A stretch of DNA of 64,000 nucleotides from Dichelobacter nodosus (GTDB lineage Bacteria; Pseudomonadota; Gammaproteobacteria; Cardiobacteriales; Cardiobacteriaceae). Where the stretch lies: the NCBI RefSeq assembly GCF_001263335.1, contig NZ_LGVW01000028.1, positions 222,001 through 286,000 on the forward strand, read 5' to 3'. A model generated the notes under the pieces. That model saw nothing but the letters and a program-made list of their open reading frames with translations, searched no databases and had not been told where the DNA came from. Positions 37,799 through 46,596 of the stretch are shown here, piece by piece (the first letter of the stretch is position 1; the number at the start of each line of letters is the position of its first letter). Position numbers and translations under genes: made by a program.

Positions 37799-39662
37799 TA
37801 TTTTTTTCCTCGCGCGCAAAAAATTGCGGCTGAATGTCTAATTTAATGTCGTCGGTTCTGCTGATTTTGTCTGGTAAAACGCCGAGGATAGGCAACGACC
37901 ATTCCACAATTTTTGCAAAAGCCGGTGCGGCAACCAAGCCGCCATAATATGCGCCACTGGTTGGTTCTTCAACAACCACAATCAAAGAAATTTTTGGATT
38001 TTGCGCGGGCGCAACGCCGGCAAATAAACCGCGGTAACGACTGCGATCATAACGACCATCGGTGATTTTATGAGCGGTGCCGGTTTTTCCTGCCACGGTA
38101 TAACTGCCCGTATTAGCGCGTCTGCCCGTGCCGCCGGCATTGACGGCTTCATGCATCATAAATAAAACATCGTTGGCAATTTGTTGGGAAACGATTTGTT
38201 CACCTTCAACGGAATGCTGGCGTTTAATGAGCGTTAACGGCATTTTGACGCCGCCGTTGGCGATGGTGGCATAAGCATGCGCGATTTGCAGCGCCGTAGT
38301 TGAAATACCGTAGCCAAAAAACGTGGTGGCATAAGTAAAATCATCTTGTTTTTCAGGACGATGAAGAATGCCTCTCTGTTCGCCGGGAAATTGCATGCCG
38401 GATAATTGCCCGAAACCCATTTGCTTCATAAATTGATAATACTGCTCGCGCGGCGTTTTTTGGCTGATCATTGCCATGCCAACGTTGGACGATTTCCGAA
38501 TAATGCCGACGGTGTCTAATTGCGGATAATTATGCGTATCGCGCACGGTATGTTTGCCGATGCGATAAGGGCTACTGGTTTTAAAAGAGGTTTGCGTTGT
38601 GATGACGCCGGCGTTTAAAGCAGCAGCAACGGAAATCGGTTTAATGGTAGAACCCGGTTCAAAAACATCAGTGATGACTTTATTTTTCATAAATTCTGCA
38701 ACCCGTTCTACGGAAATATTCGGATTGCCGTCGGGCAACGAAACCATCGCTAAAATTTCCCCGCTGGCAACGTCTACCATCACCGCAGAGACGGATTTCG
38801 CCTGAAACTGGTTCATCGTTTCGCTTAAAGTTTTGCGCACGATAAATTGCAAACGTTTATCAATGGATAATTGCAAATTTTGCCCCGGCGCCACAGGTGT
38901 GGTTTCTTCAACAATTTCAATGGCGTGACGATCGCGGTCTTGCAATACTTTTACTTTTCCCTGCTGCCCCGAAAGCCAATCATTATATTGCCGCTCAATG
39001 CCTTCCTGACCTTGTTCGTCGATATCGGTAAAACCAATAATTTGCCCTGTTAATTCGCCGGCAGGATAAAAGCGCTGATAACTGTCTTCGCGAAAAATTC
39101 CGTGAATTTTCAATGCCATTACAGTTTCCATTTGCGCCGGCGAGAGTTGCCGTTTGAGATAATATGAACGTTTTTCAGCGCGTTCTTGCAAAAGCCGCAT
39201 CATATCGCCAACCGGCATTTCTAATGCGGCAGCGAGCGGTTCGAGGCGAATTTTTTCATAGCGCATCAAAATGATGTCTTCATGAATTTCTTTATCATTG
39301 ATCCAAGTGCAAAAATCGCTGTGGCGGCTATTGCTTAAGCAGGCTTCTTTTTCGCGATTGAAATCGCCTTCCAATGTTGCCCATAAAACTTTCGGATCGG
39401 CAACAACAGTGCTCACCGGCGAGGAAATGGCTAACGGTTCACCTTCGCGGTCTAAAATCATGCCGCGCAAAGCTACTTCAGTGCGTATCCGCATTGCGCG
39501 GTTATTTCCTTGTTCTAATAAAAAAGGACGATCGATACAGTGCAAAAAAACTAATCGCGCAACCAATAACAGCGCCAATAAAACCAAAACCGCGAGCACG
39601 ATATTGCGCCGCAGTTTTTGACCATAACGCACCGCCGAACGCGCTGTGGGACGAACCATCAT
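37782..39662 (-). CDS. ftsI: Penicillin-binding protein 3 (septal transpeptidase FtsI)
   Basis: The 626-residue protein has one N-terminal membrane helix (IVLAVLVLLALLLVARLVFL), a pedestal domain beginning RGMILDREGEPLAISSPVS and a transpeptidase domain with STIK (338-341), SSN (391-393) and KTGT (VAGKTGTAHK). It crosslinks septal murein with FtsW. It lies between ftsL and murE; its stop overlaps the start of murE and its start overlaps ftsL by 1 base. It is somewhat longer than E. coli FtsI (588). Confidence 0.97.
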   Translation of the reverse strand: MMVRPTARSAVRYGQKLRRNIVLAVLVLLALLLVARLVFLHCIDRPFLLEQGNNRAMRIRTEVALRGMILDREGEPLAISSPVSTVVADPKVLWATLEGDFNREKEACLSNSRHSDFCTWINDKEIHEDIILMRYEKIRLEPLAAALEMPVGDMMRLLQERAEKRSYYLKRQLSPAQMETVMALKIHGIFREDSYQRFYPAGELTGQIIGFTDIDEQGQEGIERQYNDWLSGQQGKVKVLQDRDRHAIEIVEETTPVAPGQNLQLSIDKRLQFIVRKTLSETMNQFQAKSVSAVMVDVASGEILAMVSLPDGNPNISVERVAEFMKNKVITDVFEPGSTIKPISVAAALNAGVITTQTSFKTSSPYRIGKHTVRDTHNYPQLDTVGIIRKSSNVGMAMISQKTPREQYYQFMKQMGFGQLSGMQFPGEQRGILHRPEKQDDFTYATTFFGYGISTTALQIAHAYATIANGGVKMPLTLIKRQHSVEGEQIVSQQIANDVLFMMHEAVNAGGTGRRANTGSYTVAGKTGTAHKITDGRYDRSRYRGLFAGVAPAQNPKISLIVVVEEPTSGAYYGGLVAAPAFAKIVEWSLPILGVLPDKISRTDDIKLDIQPQFFAREEKNNENHP

Positions 39663-39925
39663 TATTCCAAATAAACCACCTGCGTGGATTGCGGCATATG
39701 TAAATTTAACCCTTGTGAAAGCGCTTTATCGATCATGGCGTCGTTTACTAAAGTTTTTTGTTCTAAAAGTTTTTGCGTCCAATCGGCATTGATTTTGTCG
39801 CGTTCTTGTTTTAAAGATTGTACTTGACCGACTAATTGCGCGTGTTCGTGCGCATAAAAGGCGCTTTTTAAACCCAAATAAGTAACGCCTGATAATAAAA
39901 CAACTAATATCATTCCCCATTTCAT
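39662..39925 (-). CDS. ftsL: Cell division protein FtsL
   Basis: The 87-residue single-pass protein has a membrane helix at about residues 4-22 (GMILVVLLSGVTYLGLKSAF) and a coiled-coil (HAQLVGQVQSLKQERDKINA) followed by a short tail. FtsL forms a complex with FtsB and FtsQ. Sequence conservation is low; position between rsmH and ftsI, topology and length support the call. The start overlaps rsmH by 4 bases. Confidence 0.94.
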   Translation of the reverse strand: MKWGMILVVLLSGVTYLGLKSAFYAHEHAQLVGQVQSLKQERDKINADWTQKLLEQKTLVNDAMIDKALSQGLNLHMPQSTQVVYLE

Positions 39926-40848
39926 AATTTCACCGCCTTTCTTAATTTTGCACTTCGTGATCGAGGATTTTGCGCTATTTCCGCAGAAGAAGGTTTGATT
40001 ACCGGTGGAACAAGACGTAATACTTGATGGATATTGGTGGTATTCGTGGCAGGAATTTCCGCCGGCAAAGGCTCCCCTTCCATACTGCGGACGAATCTTT
40101 TTACGGTGGCGTCTTCCAATCCGTGGAAGCTGATAACCACTAAAATTCCGCCAGATTTTAACATCATTGTTGCCGCGCGTAATGCTCGCTGTATTTCCCC
40201 TATTTCATCATTAACGGCAATACGAATGGCTTGGAAGGTTTGCGTTGCTGGGTGAAGATGCGGTTTATATAGTTTTTTCGGGCGCGCTTGCGCGACGACT
40301 GACGCCAAATCCAGCGTTGATTTTAAATCATTTTTTGCCGCTAAAATTGCTTTGGCAATGCGTTTGGCAACGGTATGTGGTTCACCGCCGTAATCGCGAA
40401 TTACCGTTGTTAACGTATCTTCATCAACATTTTTCAACCATTTTTGGGCGGTTAAATTTTGTTCATTATCCATACGCATATCCAAAGGACCTTCTTTAGC
40501 GAAAGAAAATCCGCGGCTGGGATCGTCTAATTGCGGCGAGGAAACGCCCAAATCAAATAAAATACCGTCTAAACTTTCTGCGCCGAGCGCGGCGAAAGCC
40601 GTTTCCATTTCAGAAAAGGCACAACGCGCAAAATGAAAACGTGGATCCGTGATTTGGGCAGCAACGGCAGCCGCTTGTTGATCGCGATCCAAAGCATACA
40701 ATTGCCCGCTTTCACCTAATTGCGCCAAAATTTCGCTACTGTGTCCACCACGCCCAAATGTCGCATCTAAATAACGACCATTCGGCGCAATTTCCAGCGC
40801 TGCAACGGCTTCTGCTAATAAAACGGGAATATGTTCCGATGTTTCCAT
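39922..40848 (-). CDS. rsmH: 16S rRNA m4C1402 methyltransferase RsmH (MraW)
   Basis: The 308-residue enzyme has EHIPVLLAEAVAALEIAPNG, the SAM site LDATFGRGGHSSEILAQLG, LFDLGVSSPQLDDPSRGFSF, DMRMD, and VISFHGLEDATVKRFVRSM. It methylates C1402 of 16S rRNA. It is the first gene of the dcw cluster here: mraZ, normally directly upstream, is missing. The 74-base gap before it holds AAGG but no clear promoter, so transcription may also come from ratA-rnfH. Confidence 0.97.
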   Translation of the reverse strand: METSEHIPVLLAEAVAALEIAPNGRYLDATFGRGGHSSEILAQLGESGQLYALDRDQQAAAVAAQITDPRFHFARCAFSEMETAFAALGAESLDGILFDLGVSSPQLDDPSRGFSFAKEGPLDMRMDNEQNLTAQKWLKNVDEDTLTTVIRDYGGEPHTVAKRIAKAILAAKNDLKSTLDLASVVAQARPKKLYKPHLHPATQTFQAIRIAVNDEIGEIQRALRAATMMLKSGGILVVISFHGLEDATVKRFVRSMEGEPLPAEIPATNTTNIHQVLRLVPPVIKPSSAEIAQNPRSRSAKLRKAVKL

Positions 40849-40922
40849 ATTACGTTAACCTTTTTGAATTTCCTTTTATTAATCATTACGTTTTAATAAT
40901 ATTTTTGCTTTTACTGGAAAAA

Positions 40923-41198
40923 CTAACGCCGCGCCCGTTGCCGTCGCATTTCTTTGGGATCGCAGCGCAGCGGACGATAAATTTCTACGCGGTCGCCGTC
41001 ACGCAATGGCGTATCCGCACGGCACGGCTGGCTAAAAATGCCTAAATCTAATTGATTGAGATCAATTTCTGGGAAAAAGTCCGCGATTTTTGCCGCTAAA
41101 ACGGCTTGTTGCGCCGTGGTTCCTTCCTCAACAGCAAGACTGATGATTTTTTGCCGATATGCCGTGGCGTAAACAATTTCTACGTTAATTTGTGCCAT
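40923..41198 (-). CDS. rnfH: RnfH/RatB family small protein
   Basis: The 91-residue protein starts MAQINVEIVYATAYRQKIIS and contains IDLNQLDLGIFSQPCRADTP and the family-typical DGDRVEIYRPLRCDPKEMRR end. The RnfH family has a ubiquitin-like fold and unknown role. AGGA lies just before the ATG at 41198; the longer frame to 41231 is inside ratA. It overlaps the ratA end by 14 bases, the usual ratA-rnfH pair divergent from smpB. Confidence 0.93.
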   Translation of the reverse strand: MAQINVEIVYATAYRQKIISLAVEEGTTAQQAVLAAKIADFFPEIDLNQLDLGIFSQPCRADTPLRDGDRVEIYRPLRCDPKEMRRQRARR

Positions 41199-41616
41199 AA
41201 ATTTCCTGTGCGCGGCGCGCAAAACTATCAACCATCGTATCTGCCATATAATCCATTAATCCGACTAAAATCGGCGCCAGCAAAAACAATACTTCAAAAT
41301 GCATTTGATAATCCACCATGCAACCGTTTTCCAGCGCTTTAAATTGCCATTTGCCAGACAGATGTTTAAAAGGCCCGCGGATTAAAGCAATCGTCATATA
41401 ATCGGGATAGCGATAAAAATTGCGCGTGGTGAATGAATAACGAAAGGCGCCTTTTTGCGCGGTAATCGTGCCAATAATTTCTTTTTCATCGCGTTTTTCT
41501 AAACGTGCCGCCGCACACCACGGCAAAAATTCGGGATAACGTTCAACGTCGGCAACCAAATCAAATAGTTGCGCCGGTGTATACGGTAATATTTTTACTT
41601 TATGAATTTGTGGCAC
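41185..41616 (-). CDS. ratA: RatA family START/COQ10-like protein
   Basis: The 143-residue protein has the COQ10-like start MPQIHKVKILPYTPAQLFDL, FLPWCAAARL, and VDYQMHFEVLFLLAPILVGL near the end. In E. coli the homologue RatA was described as blocking 70S assembly; eukaryotic COQ10 relatives bind ubiquinone, and which role applies here is not decidable from sequence. It is divergent from smpB with a 58-base gap, as in many gammaproteobacteria. Confidence 0.92.
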   Translation of the reverse strand: MPQIHKVKILPYTPAQLFDLVADVERYPEFLPWCAAARLEKRDEKEIIGTITAQKGAFRYSFTTRNFYRYPDYMTIALIRGPFKHLSGKWQFKALENGCMVDYQMHFEVLFLLAPILVGLMDYMADTMVDSFARRAQEIYGTN

Positions 41617-41674
41617 AATAGCAACCTTTCTCCGAAAAATGGTTTTATTTTAATAATTATCCTCAACGATTACT

Positions 41675-42154
41675 ATGAGTAAAAAAAATACCGCCGATAA
41701 TCATATCGTTACCAATAAAAAAGTATTTCACGATTATTTTCTCGAAGAACATTTCGAAGCGGGCATTGCTTTGGAAGGTTGGGAAGTTAAAGCGGTGCGC
41801 GCCGGACGTATTCAAATTAAAGAAAGTTATATTTTGGTTAAAGATCAACAAGTTTACCTTTTTGGTGCGTTGATTCACCCGCTGGCTTCTGCTTCTTCAC
41901 ACATTTTTCCCGAGGCGCAGCGGACGCGTAAATTGTTGTTACATCGTTATCAAATTGCAAAATTAATCGGCGCGAGTGAGCGCGATGGTTATACGTTGAT
42001 GCCCGTTTCTTTATATTGGAAAAACGGTTTTGTGAAGGTTGACGTGGCTATTGCCAAAGGTAAAAAAGAATTCGATAAACGGCAGGTAAAAAAGGATCAG
42101 GATTGGAAAAAAACGCAATCCCGCATCATGAAAGCGCACAAACGGCAATTATGA
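41675..42154 (+). CDS. smpB: SsrA-binding protein SmpB
   Basis: The 159-residue protein binds tmRNA and rescues stalled ribosomes. ADNHIVTNKKVFHDYFLEEH, EAGIALEGWEVKAVRAGRIQ, ESYILVKDQQVYLFGALIHP and the basic C-terminal tail (DWKKTQSRIMKAHKRQL) are typical. The tmRNA gene, often nearby in other genomes, is not in this window. gloB follows with an ATGA overlap. Confidence 0.97.
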   Translation: MSKKNTADNHIVTNKKVFHDYFLEEHFEAGIALEGWEVKAVRAGRIQIKESYILVKDQQVYLFGALIHPLASASSHIFPEAQRTRKLLLHRYQIAKLIGASERDGYTLMPVSLYWKNGFVKVDVAIAKGKKEFDKRQVKKDQDWKKTQSRIMKAHKRQL

Positions 42155-42858
42155 AAAGCAAAATTATCACTTTAAAAGCCGATGGTTATGATAATTTTAT
42201 GTATATCATCGCAAACGGAGGCGAGGCAGTCGTTGTTGATCCGGCGTGGAATGCTGAATTAGTGAAAACGGTTTTAGCGCAGGAATATTTAACGTTGACT
42301 GCGATTTTGCTCACGCATGCCCATGATGATCACACAAATGCCGTCAGCGATTTATATAGTGATGACGTTTCCCTTTTTTTATCGGCAGATGAATATCCGC
42401 TTTGGGCGAATTGCCCCGTTGATGCCGTTTTATTACAAGATGGTGATGAAATTTTTTGCGGTGCCGACGTGATTCAAATGATTGCTACTCCAGGGCATAC
42501 TGCGGGCAGCTGTTGTTTTTATGTGGACAATAATTTAATAACGGGCGATACTTTGTTCGTTTACGGCTGTGGGCGGACGGATTTTCCAAGCGGCGATTCG
42601 CGCGCTTTGTTTGAAAGTTTGCAAAAATTGAAGAAACTGCCGCCGCACACGCAGATTTTATCTGGACACGATTACGGCATTGAAAAAAATTCAACGCTTT
42701 CAGAGCAGATTACCTATAATCCGTTCATGACGATTTGTTCTCTTGATGATTTTGTTCGTTTTAGGGAAGAATTGGCAAAGAAAATAATAAAAATCCCTTA
42801 TAGATCAATGGATTATTCGGAGGTTTATTGTGCATTGACACAACCGTTGTTACCTTGA
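42151..42858 (+). CDS. gloB: Hydroxyacylglutathione hydrolase-like metallo-beta-lactamase-fold protein
   Basis: The 235-residue protein has the metal-binding THAHDDH motif, GHTAGSCCFYVDNN, NLITGDTLFVYGCGRTDFPS and SGHDYG, as in glyoxalase II. It may hydrolyse lactoyl-glutathione; members of this fold vary, so the substrate is inferred. The ATG overlaps the smpB stop (ATGA); a longer frame from 42103 lies inside smpB. The protein is slightly shorter than E. coli GloB (251). Confidence 0.85.
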   Translation: MKSKIITLKADGYDNFMYIIANGGEAVVVDPAWNAELVKTVLAQEYLTLTAILLTHAHDDHTNAVSDLYSDDVSLFLSADEYPLWANCPVDAVLLQDGDEIFCGADVIQMIATPGHTAGSCCFYVDNNLITGDTLFVYGCGRTDFPSGDSRALFESLQKLKKLPPHTQILSGHDYGIEKNSTLSEQITYNPFMTICSLDDFVRFREELAKKIIKIPYRSMDYSEVYCALTQPLLP

Positions 42859-42871
42859 TAGGAGTATTAAA

Positions 42872-43627
42872 ATGCGTAAAAAGACGCACGTTTTTTGTTT
42901 AACTGGTTTAATCACTTTATTGAGTACCGCGGCTTTTGCCGAGCCAACGTATCGTTTGGTCAGAACGTATCCCGAACAAATGCCACTCAATTTTATGGGC
43001 AATGATGGCTCGCCCAGCGGCTTTGAAACCGAGTTGATACAGGAAATTGCCCGCCGAAGTAAATTGGATTTTAAGGAGGAATTTGCAAAAGGTACGGGTT
43101 CCGTTTTGCAAAGAGTTCGAGAAGATAAAGCAGATTTAGGCATCGGCGCAATAACCGTTACCTCAGAAAGACGAAAGATTTTTGATTTTAGTGAACCGTA
43201 TTTACAAGTAAATCCGATCACCATTTTGACCAAAAATCCTGAAAAGAAAACTATTGCAGATTTAGCTAATGAACCGGTGAGTTGCGAAGAAAATACGATG
43301 CATGAGGAAATTCTCAAATCTACTGAAAATGCTCCAAAAAGTATCTTTTCAGAAAAAACGGACTTTTTAGCCGTGAAAAAAGTGCTACAAGATAAAGCGG
43401 TGGCTACCATTGGCGACGATTCTTATATGTTTGGATTTTTAGAAAATTATAAAGATGAGGGTATTCGGTTATTTGTTGATCCCAGTTACGAAAAAGAACA
43501 TTATGCAATTGCCTTTAAAAAAGGCGATACCGAGTTAAAAAATAAAGTCGATAACGCCTTGCGACAAATGAAATCTGATGGCACGTACCAACAGTTACTT
43601 GCAAAATGGTATCCGAATAAAAAATAA
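42872..43627 (+). CDS. Periplasmic amino-acid-type solute-binding protein (family 3)
   Basis: The 251-residue protein has a signal peptide (VFCLTGLITLLSTAAFAE) and the family 3 binding-protein pattern: MPLNFMGNDGSPSGFETELI, RVREDKADLGIGAITVTSER, FDFSEPYLQV, EKEHYAIAFKKGDTELKNKV and LRQMKSDGTYQQLLAKWYPN. Such proteins catch polar amino acids or similar molecules for an ABC importer. No permease or ATPase gene is next to it. A near relative, decayed, lies 240 bases downstream. The gene has its own terminator; start AGGAG is 8 bases before the ATG. Confidence 0.92.
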   Translation: MRKKTHVFCLTGLITLLSTAAFAEPTYRLVRTYPEQMPLNFMGNDGSPSGFETELIQEIARRSKLDFKEEFAKGTGSVLQRVREDKADLGIGAITVTSERRKIFDFSEPYLQVNPITILTKNPEKKTIADLANEPVSCEENTMHEEILKSTENAPKSIFSEKTDFLAVKKVLQDKAVATIGDDSYMFGFLENYKDEGIRLFVDPSYEKEHYAIAFKKGDTELKNKVDNALRQMKSDGTYQQLLAKWYPNKK

Positions 43628-43641
43628 AGATCGATAAGAGA

Positions 43642-43681
43642 AAAAAGGTGGCGAATGTTTAAATTGTTCGCTGCCTTTTTT
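43642..43681 (+). terminator. Terminator after the binding-protein gene
   Basis: An imperfect hairpin AAAAAGG(TG)GCGAA / TTCGC(TG)CCTTTTT with an 11-base loop, closing with six T residues at 43676-43681. It sits 15 bases after the stop codon. Confidence 0.85.
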
Positions 43682-43866
43682 GTGGCACTCAATTATAGTT
43701 TTAATAATTAAGAAAAGGATTAAAAAATTATAATATTTTTGTTAATTTATAAACATTATTTAAATTTAGTACTTTTATTTTTTGTGTAAGATTGCAAAAA
43801 GTAACTCCAAATGGCGGATATGCAGGACTTTTTACCAAACACAATCAATAAGATAGAAGTACTCAT

Positions 43867-44519
43867 ATGCAGAAACGCTTACATGTTTTTTATCTCGCCA
43901 GCTTCATGGCATCATTATTCGCATCAGATGCAATTACCGCATCTTTTTACACACTCGCAAAAAGTTATCCCAAACATATGCCGCTTAATTTTATGGATCA
44001 AAACGGCAAACCCACAGGTTTTGAAACCGAATTAATGCAAGAAATTGCTAAAAGAGCTGACCTCAAAGAGGAGTTTGTGAGTAATACTTATTCTGTTTTG
44101 CAAAGCGTGCGGAAAAATAAAGCGGATTTGGGCATTGGTGCGGTAACCGTTACACTAGAAAGAGAGCAATATTTTGATTTTAGTGAACATTATTTACAAG
44201 TTAATCATCACTAAAGCCCCCAAAAGCTGATTTAATTAACGATATCGTCAGCTGTCGACAAAACAGTACTCACGAAAAAATTCTTCAAACTTCTGGAAAA
44301 GATTCAACCGCTATTCTTGGAGAAAAAAGTAACTTTTTAGCGGTGAAAGATGTACTTCAAGGAAAAGCAGTAACTTCCGTTGGCGATGATTCCTATATTT
44401 TCGGATTTTTTGAAAACTATAAAAATGAGGTAATTCAATTATTTGTTGATCCCTACCACGAAAAAGAGCATTACGCGATCGTGATTAAAAAGGTAATACT
44501 GAGTTAAAAAATCCGTGAT
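43867..44519 (+). pseudogene. Decayed paralogue of the family 3 solute-binding protein
   Basis: An open frame of 115 codons (43867-44214) is clearly similar to the intact gene upstream: signal peptide, MPLNFMDQNGKPTGFETELM, VRKNKADLGIGAVTVTLERE and FDFSEHYLQVN. It then hits a stop. Similarity resumes in another frame from about 44230 (KADLINDIVSCRQNSTHEKI, SNFLAVKDVLQGKAVTSVGD, ENYKNEVIQLFVDPYHEKEH) and shifts once more near 44492, where GNTELKN continues in a third frame. At least two frameshifts and a small loss near 44205-44230 break it, and the last 25 codons of the intact gene have no counterpart. Confidence 0.92.
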
Positions 44520-44573
44520 TTTATGAGGGACCGCTTGAATCGTCCTCTAATTTTTTGTGTATTTTTTCCCAAA

Positions 44574-44610
44574 AATAAAGCTCGTTTCAATGATTAAAAC
44601 GAGCTTTATT
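44574..44610. terminator. Strong hairpin after the pseudogene
   Basis: A 14-bp perfect stem AATAAAGCTCGTTT / AAACGAGCTTTATT with a 9-base loop. T-rich flanks occur on both strands, so it can act in either direction: for the decayed gene on plus or for genes upstream on minus. Confidence 0.8.
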
Positions 44611-44733
44611 CAAAATTTTCCAACAAAATTCGTGGCAAACACCACCAAAGAAAAGACACCGGAAAAAAACTTAAATTTTAAACCAAATCACCGATGTAAA
44701 AGATGACTCACCACGAAATACGCGCATCGCCTT

Positions 44734-44961
44734 TTAATCAGGGTCGCGCGAATTATGAATTAAAACATCAACTAAATGATGAAAATCCCCACGCGCTGCC
44801 TCTTCAACAACGATACGACTCTCTTCCTTGGTTAAACCACTTTTCTTCGCTGCCTGTAACCACAACCGTAATAACTGCATTCCTTGATTGTTTAGAACCG
44901 CCAGCATATCAAGTTCAGCTTTTTTCTTTATCAGCGGTTTACTTTCTTTGCTATCAATCAT
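44734..44961 (-). CDS. Small hypothetical protein (75 aa)
   Basis: The frame encodes a likely all-helical protein (MLAVLNNQGMQLLRLWLQAA, SGLTKEESRIVVEEAARGDF, HHLVDVLIHN). It is charged, has no signal peptide or membrane segment, and I do not recognise it. A weak GAG lies 7-10 bases before the ATG. An 86-codon frame overlaps on the other strand but has a less protein-like composition. It precedes no obvious partner; the next gene upstream on this strand is a small membrane protein. Confidence 0.5.
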   Translation of the reverse strand: MIDSKESKPLIKKKAELDMLAVLNNQGMQLLRLWLQAAKKSGLTKEESRIVVEEAARGDFHHLVDVLIHNSRDPD

Positions 44962-45105
44962 AACTATCTCGCTGTCGCTGAATGGGATAAATCTCAGGAA
45001 TCATACCACTTTTTTCGTCAATTCGTCTCATTTTTTCAAGCTCAAATAATAATATTGTTTGGGCAATTATTCATGGTTATGAAAGATTAAAACTTTGTCA
45101 TTAAC

Positions 45106-45579
45106 TCACATTCCGCTGTAACTATATTGAATAATAATAAACATAATCAGCAGAAGTATTAATAAAATAAAAACTTGCAACGGCAGCGAAGCATTATAAA
45201 TCAAAGAAGATTTGTTTTGAGACTGTTGCAAAAAATCTTCTATTTTTCGCGCAATTTGCTTAACGTCTTTATAGCGACAACTGATCCCTTTTAACAAAAT
45301 TTCATCGTTTTCCGAGCGAATCCACAATCGTGCCGCTTCATAAGATTCTTCGTCCACATTATCTTGATACGACTCCAAACGAAATCCGGTAACCGCTTTG
45401 CAAATAACCGTTTGTTTATACGGAATAAAAGAAAATAAATAATCTTTCTGCACCAAAATAATCGCACCATCACAGCGCCTCAAATAAAACGATGAAACGT
45501 TAAACATAAAAAAGAAAATCGCGATACCCAAACAACTCACGAGTAAAATTGCTAAAAAAACAATAACTAACCTATCCAT
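45106..45579 (-). CDS. Hypothetical two-helix membrane protein (157 aa)
   Basis: Membrane helices are visible at about residues 4-30 (LVIVFLAILLVSCLGIAIFF) and 130-152 (LQVFILLILLLIMFIIIQYS). Between them lies a soluble domain with strand-like segments (RRCDGAIILVQKDYLFSFIP, AARLWIRSENDEILLKGISC, YKDVKQIARKIEDFLQQSQ). I cannot assign a family. It begins 30 bases after the lpxL-like stop and may be cotranscribed with it. Confidence 0.7.
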   Translation of the reverse strand: MDRLVIVFLAILLVSCLGIAIFFFMFNVSSFYLRRCDGAIILVQKDYLFSFIPYKQTVICKAVTGFRLESYQDNVDEESYEAARLWIRSENDEILLKGISCRYKDVKQIARKIEDFLQQSQNKSSLIYNASLPLQVFILLILLLIMFIIIQYSYSGM

Positions 45580-45609
45580 CGATCTAACCTTACAAAAAAT
45601 GAAACGGTA

Positions 45610-46530
45610 TTAATAAAACGTTTGTTGTCCTTCCGGTCGCGTTTTAAAGCGCCGATGTAACCAAAAATATTGTGCGGGATAACGACGAATTTCCTCTTCA
45701 AAAATTGCATTTACCCGCTGCATCACTATCGTATCACTGTCGCCTGCCTGCGCCACAATTTCTGGCAAAATCCGCACAACATATTCCCGTTTTTCATCAT
45801 CTCGCCACACAAAAACCGGAATCCACCGCGCGCCAGTATGTTTTTTTAACTGCGGCAAAATATTCACCGAGCAACACGAAATACCAAAAAACGGCGTAAA
45901 AACGCTCACCCGTTTTCCCATATCCTGATCGAGCGCATACCATAAATTCTCGCCCTGCCGCAACAAGCGCAAAACCTGCCGCATCTCTTTAAAATGCACC
46001 AATTGCGTTGCCGCGCGCGCGCGTTGATATTTCATCCATTCCTCAAAAAAAGGATTGGTCAACGGTCGATACATTCCTGCCGCGTCTAATTGTAAACCCA
46101 GCAACCGCACGCCCAATTCCATTAACGTACTATGAACGCTGACCAAAACCGTGCCAACATCATGATTTTCAATCAAACTCCACGCCGCTGCATCGGCTTC
46201 TAATCGCACCATTTGCCGCAAACGCGCTTCCGAATAAAACCAAGCCATACCGCTTTCAATAATCCCGATGCCAACATTTTCCGCACATTGACGATATAAC
46301 GCTTCCTGCTCATTCGGCGTTAATTCAGGAAAAACTAAAGCAAGATTTTTGCGCACAATCTGCTGCCGTCTACGCGCAATACAAAGCGCCAATCTGCCTA
46401 AATAACGCCCCACGCACAAGCGCCCGCGCCACGGCAATTGCACCAACAACCACAATCCAGCCAACAATAACCAATAAATTAAAAATCGCAGTCGAAAAAT
46501 CTTTTTCAATGAAGCCTGATTTTTTTTCAT
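45610..46530 (-). CDS. Lipid A acyltransferase of the LpxL/HtrB family
   Basis: The 306-residue protein has one N-terminal membrane segment (FLIYWLLLAGLWLLVQLPWR) and the HX4E acyltransferase motif in VSVHSTLMELG. Further family segments are MYRPLTNPFFEEWMKYQRAR, ALDQDMGKRVSVFTPFFG and ARWIPVFVWRDDEKREYVVR. Enzymes of this family add a secondary acyl chain to lipid A at the inner membrane. Whether it is the first (LpxL) or second (LpxM) enzyme cannot be told. It diverges from maf. Confidence 0.9.
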   Translation of the reverse strand: MKKNQASLKKIFRLRFLIYWLLLAGLWLLVQLPWRGRLCVGRYLGRLALCIARRRQQIVRKNLALVFPELTPNEQEALYRQCAENVGIGIIESGMAWFYSEARLRQMVRLEADAAAWSLIENHDVGTVLVSVHSTLMELGVRLLGLQLDAAGMYRPLTNPFFEEWMKYQRARAATQLVHFKEMRQVLRLLRQGENLWYALDQDMGKRVSVFTPFFGISCCSVNILPQLKKHTGARWIPVFVWRDDEKREYVVRILPEIVAQAGDSDTIVMQRVNAIFEEEIRRYPAQYFWLHRRFKTRPEGQQTFY

Positions 46531-46539
46531 CGTTTTTTC

Positions 46540-46569
46540 TTGAACTCCTCTTTTAAGCGCCGTTACAAT
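46540..46569 (+). promoter_or_regulatory. Probable promoter of maf
   Basis: TTGAAC (46540-46545) and TACAAT (46564-46569) are 18 bases apart, ending 27 bases before the ATG of the Maf-family gene at 46597. The ATG is preceded by AAGG. Confidence 0.6.
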
Positions 46570-46596
46570 GCCCGCCCACCCACATCAAGGCATCAC

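Noticed and set aside
44703-44963. 86-codon plus frame opposite the 75-residue gene
   Set aside because: Composition (H, P, Q, S rich) is less protein-like than the minus frame; still only one of the two can be judged by data.
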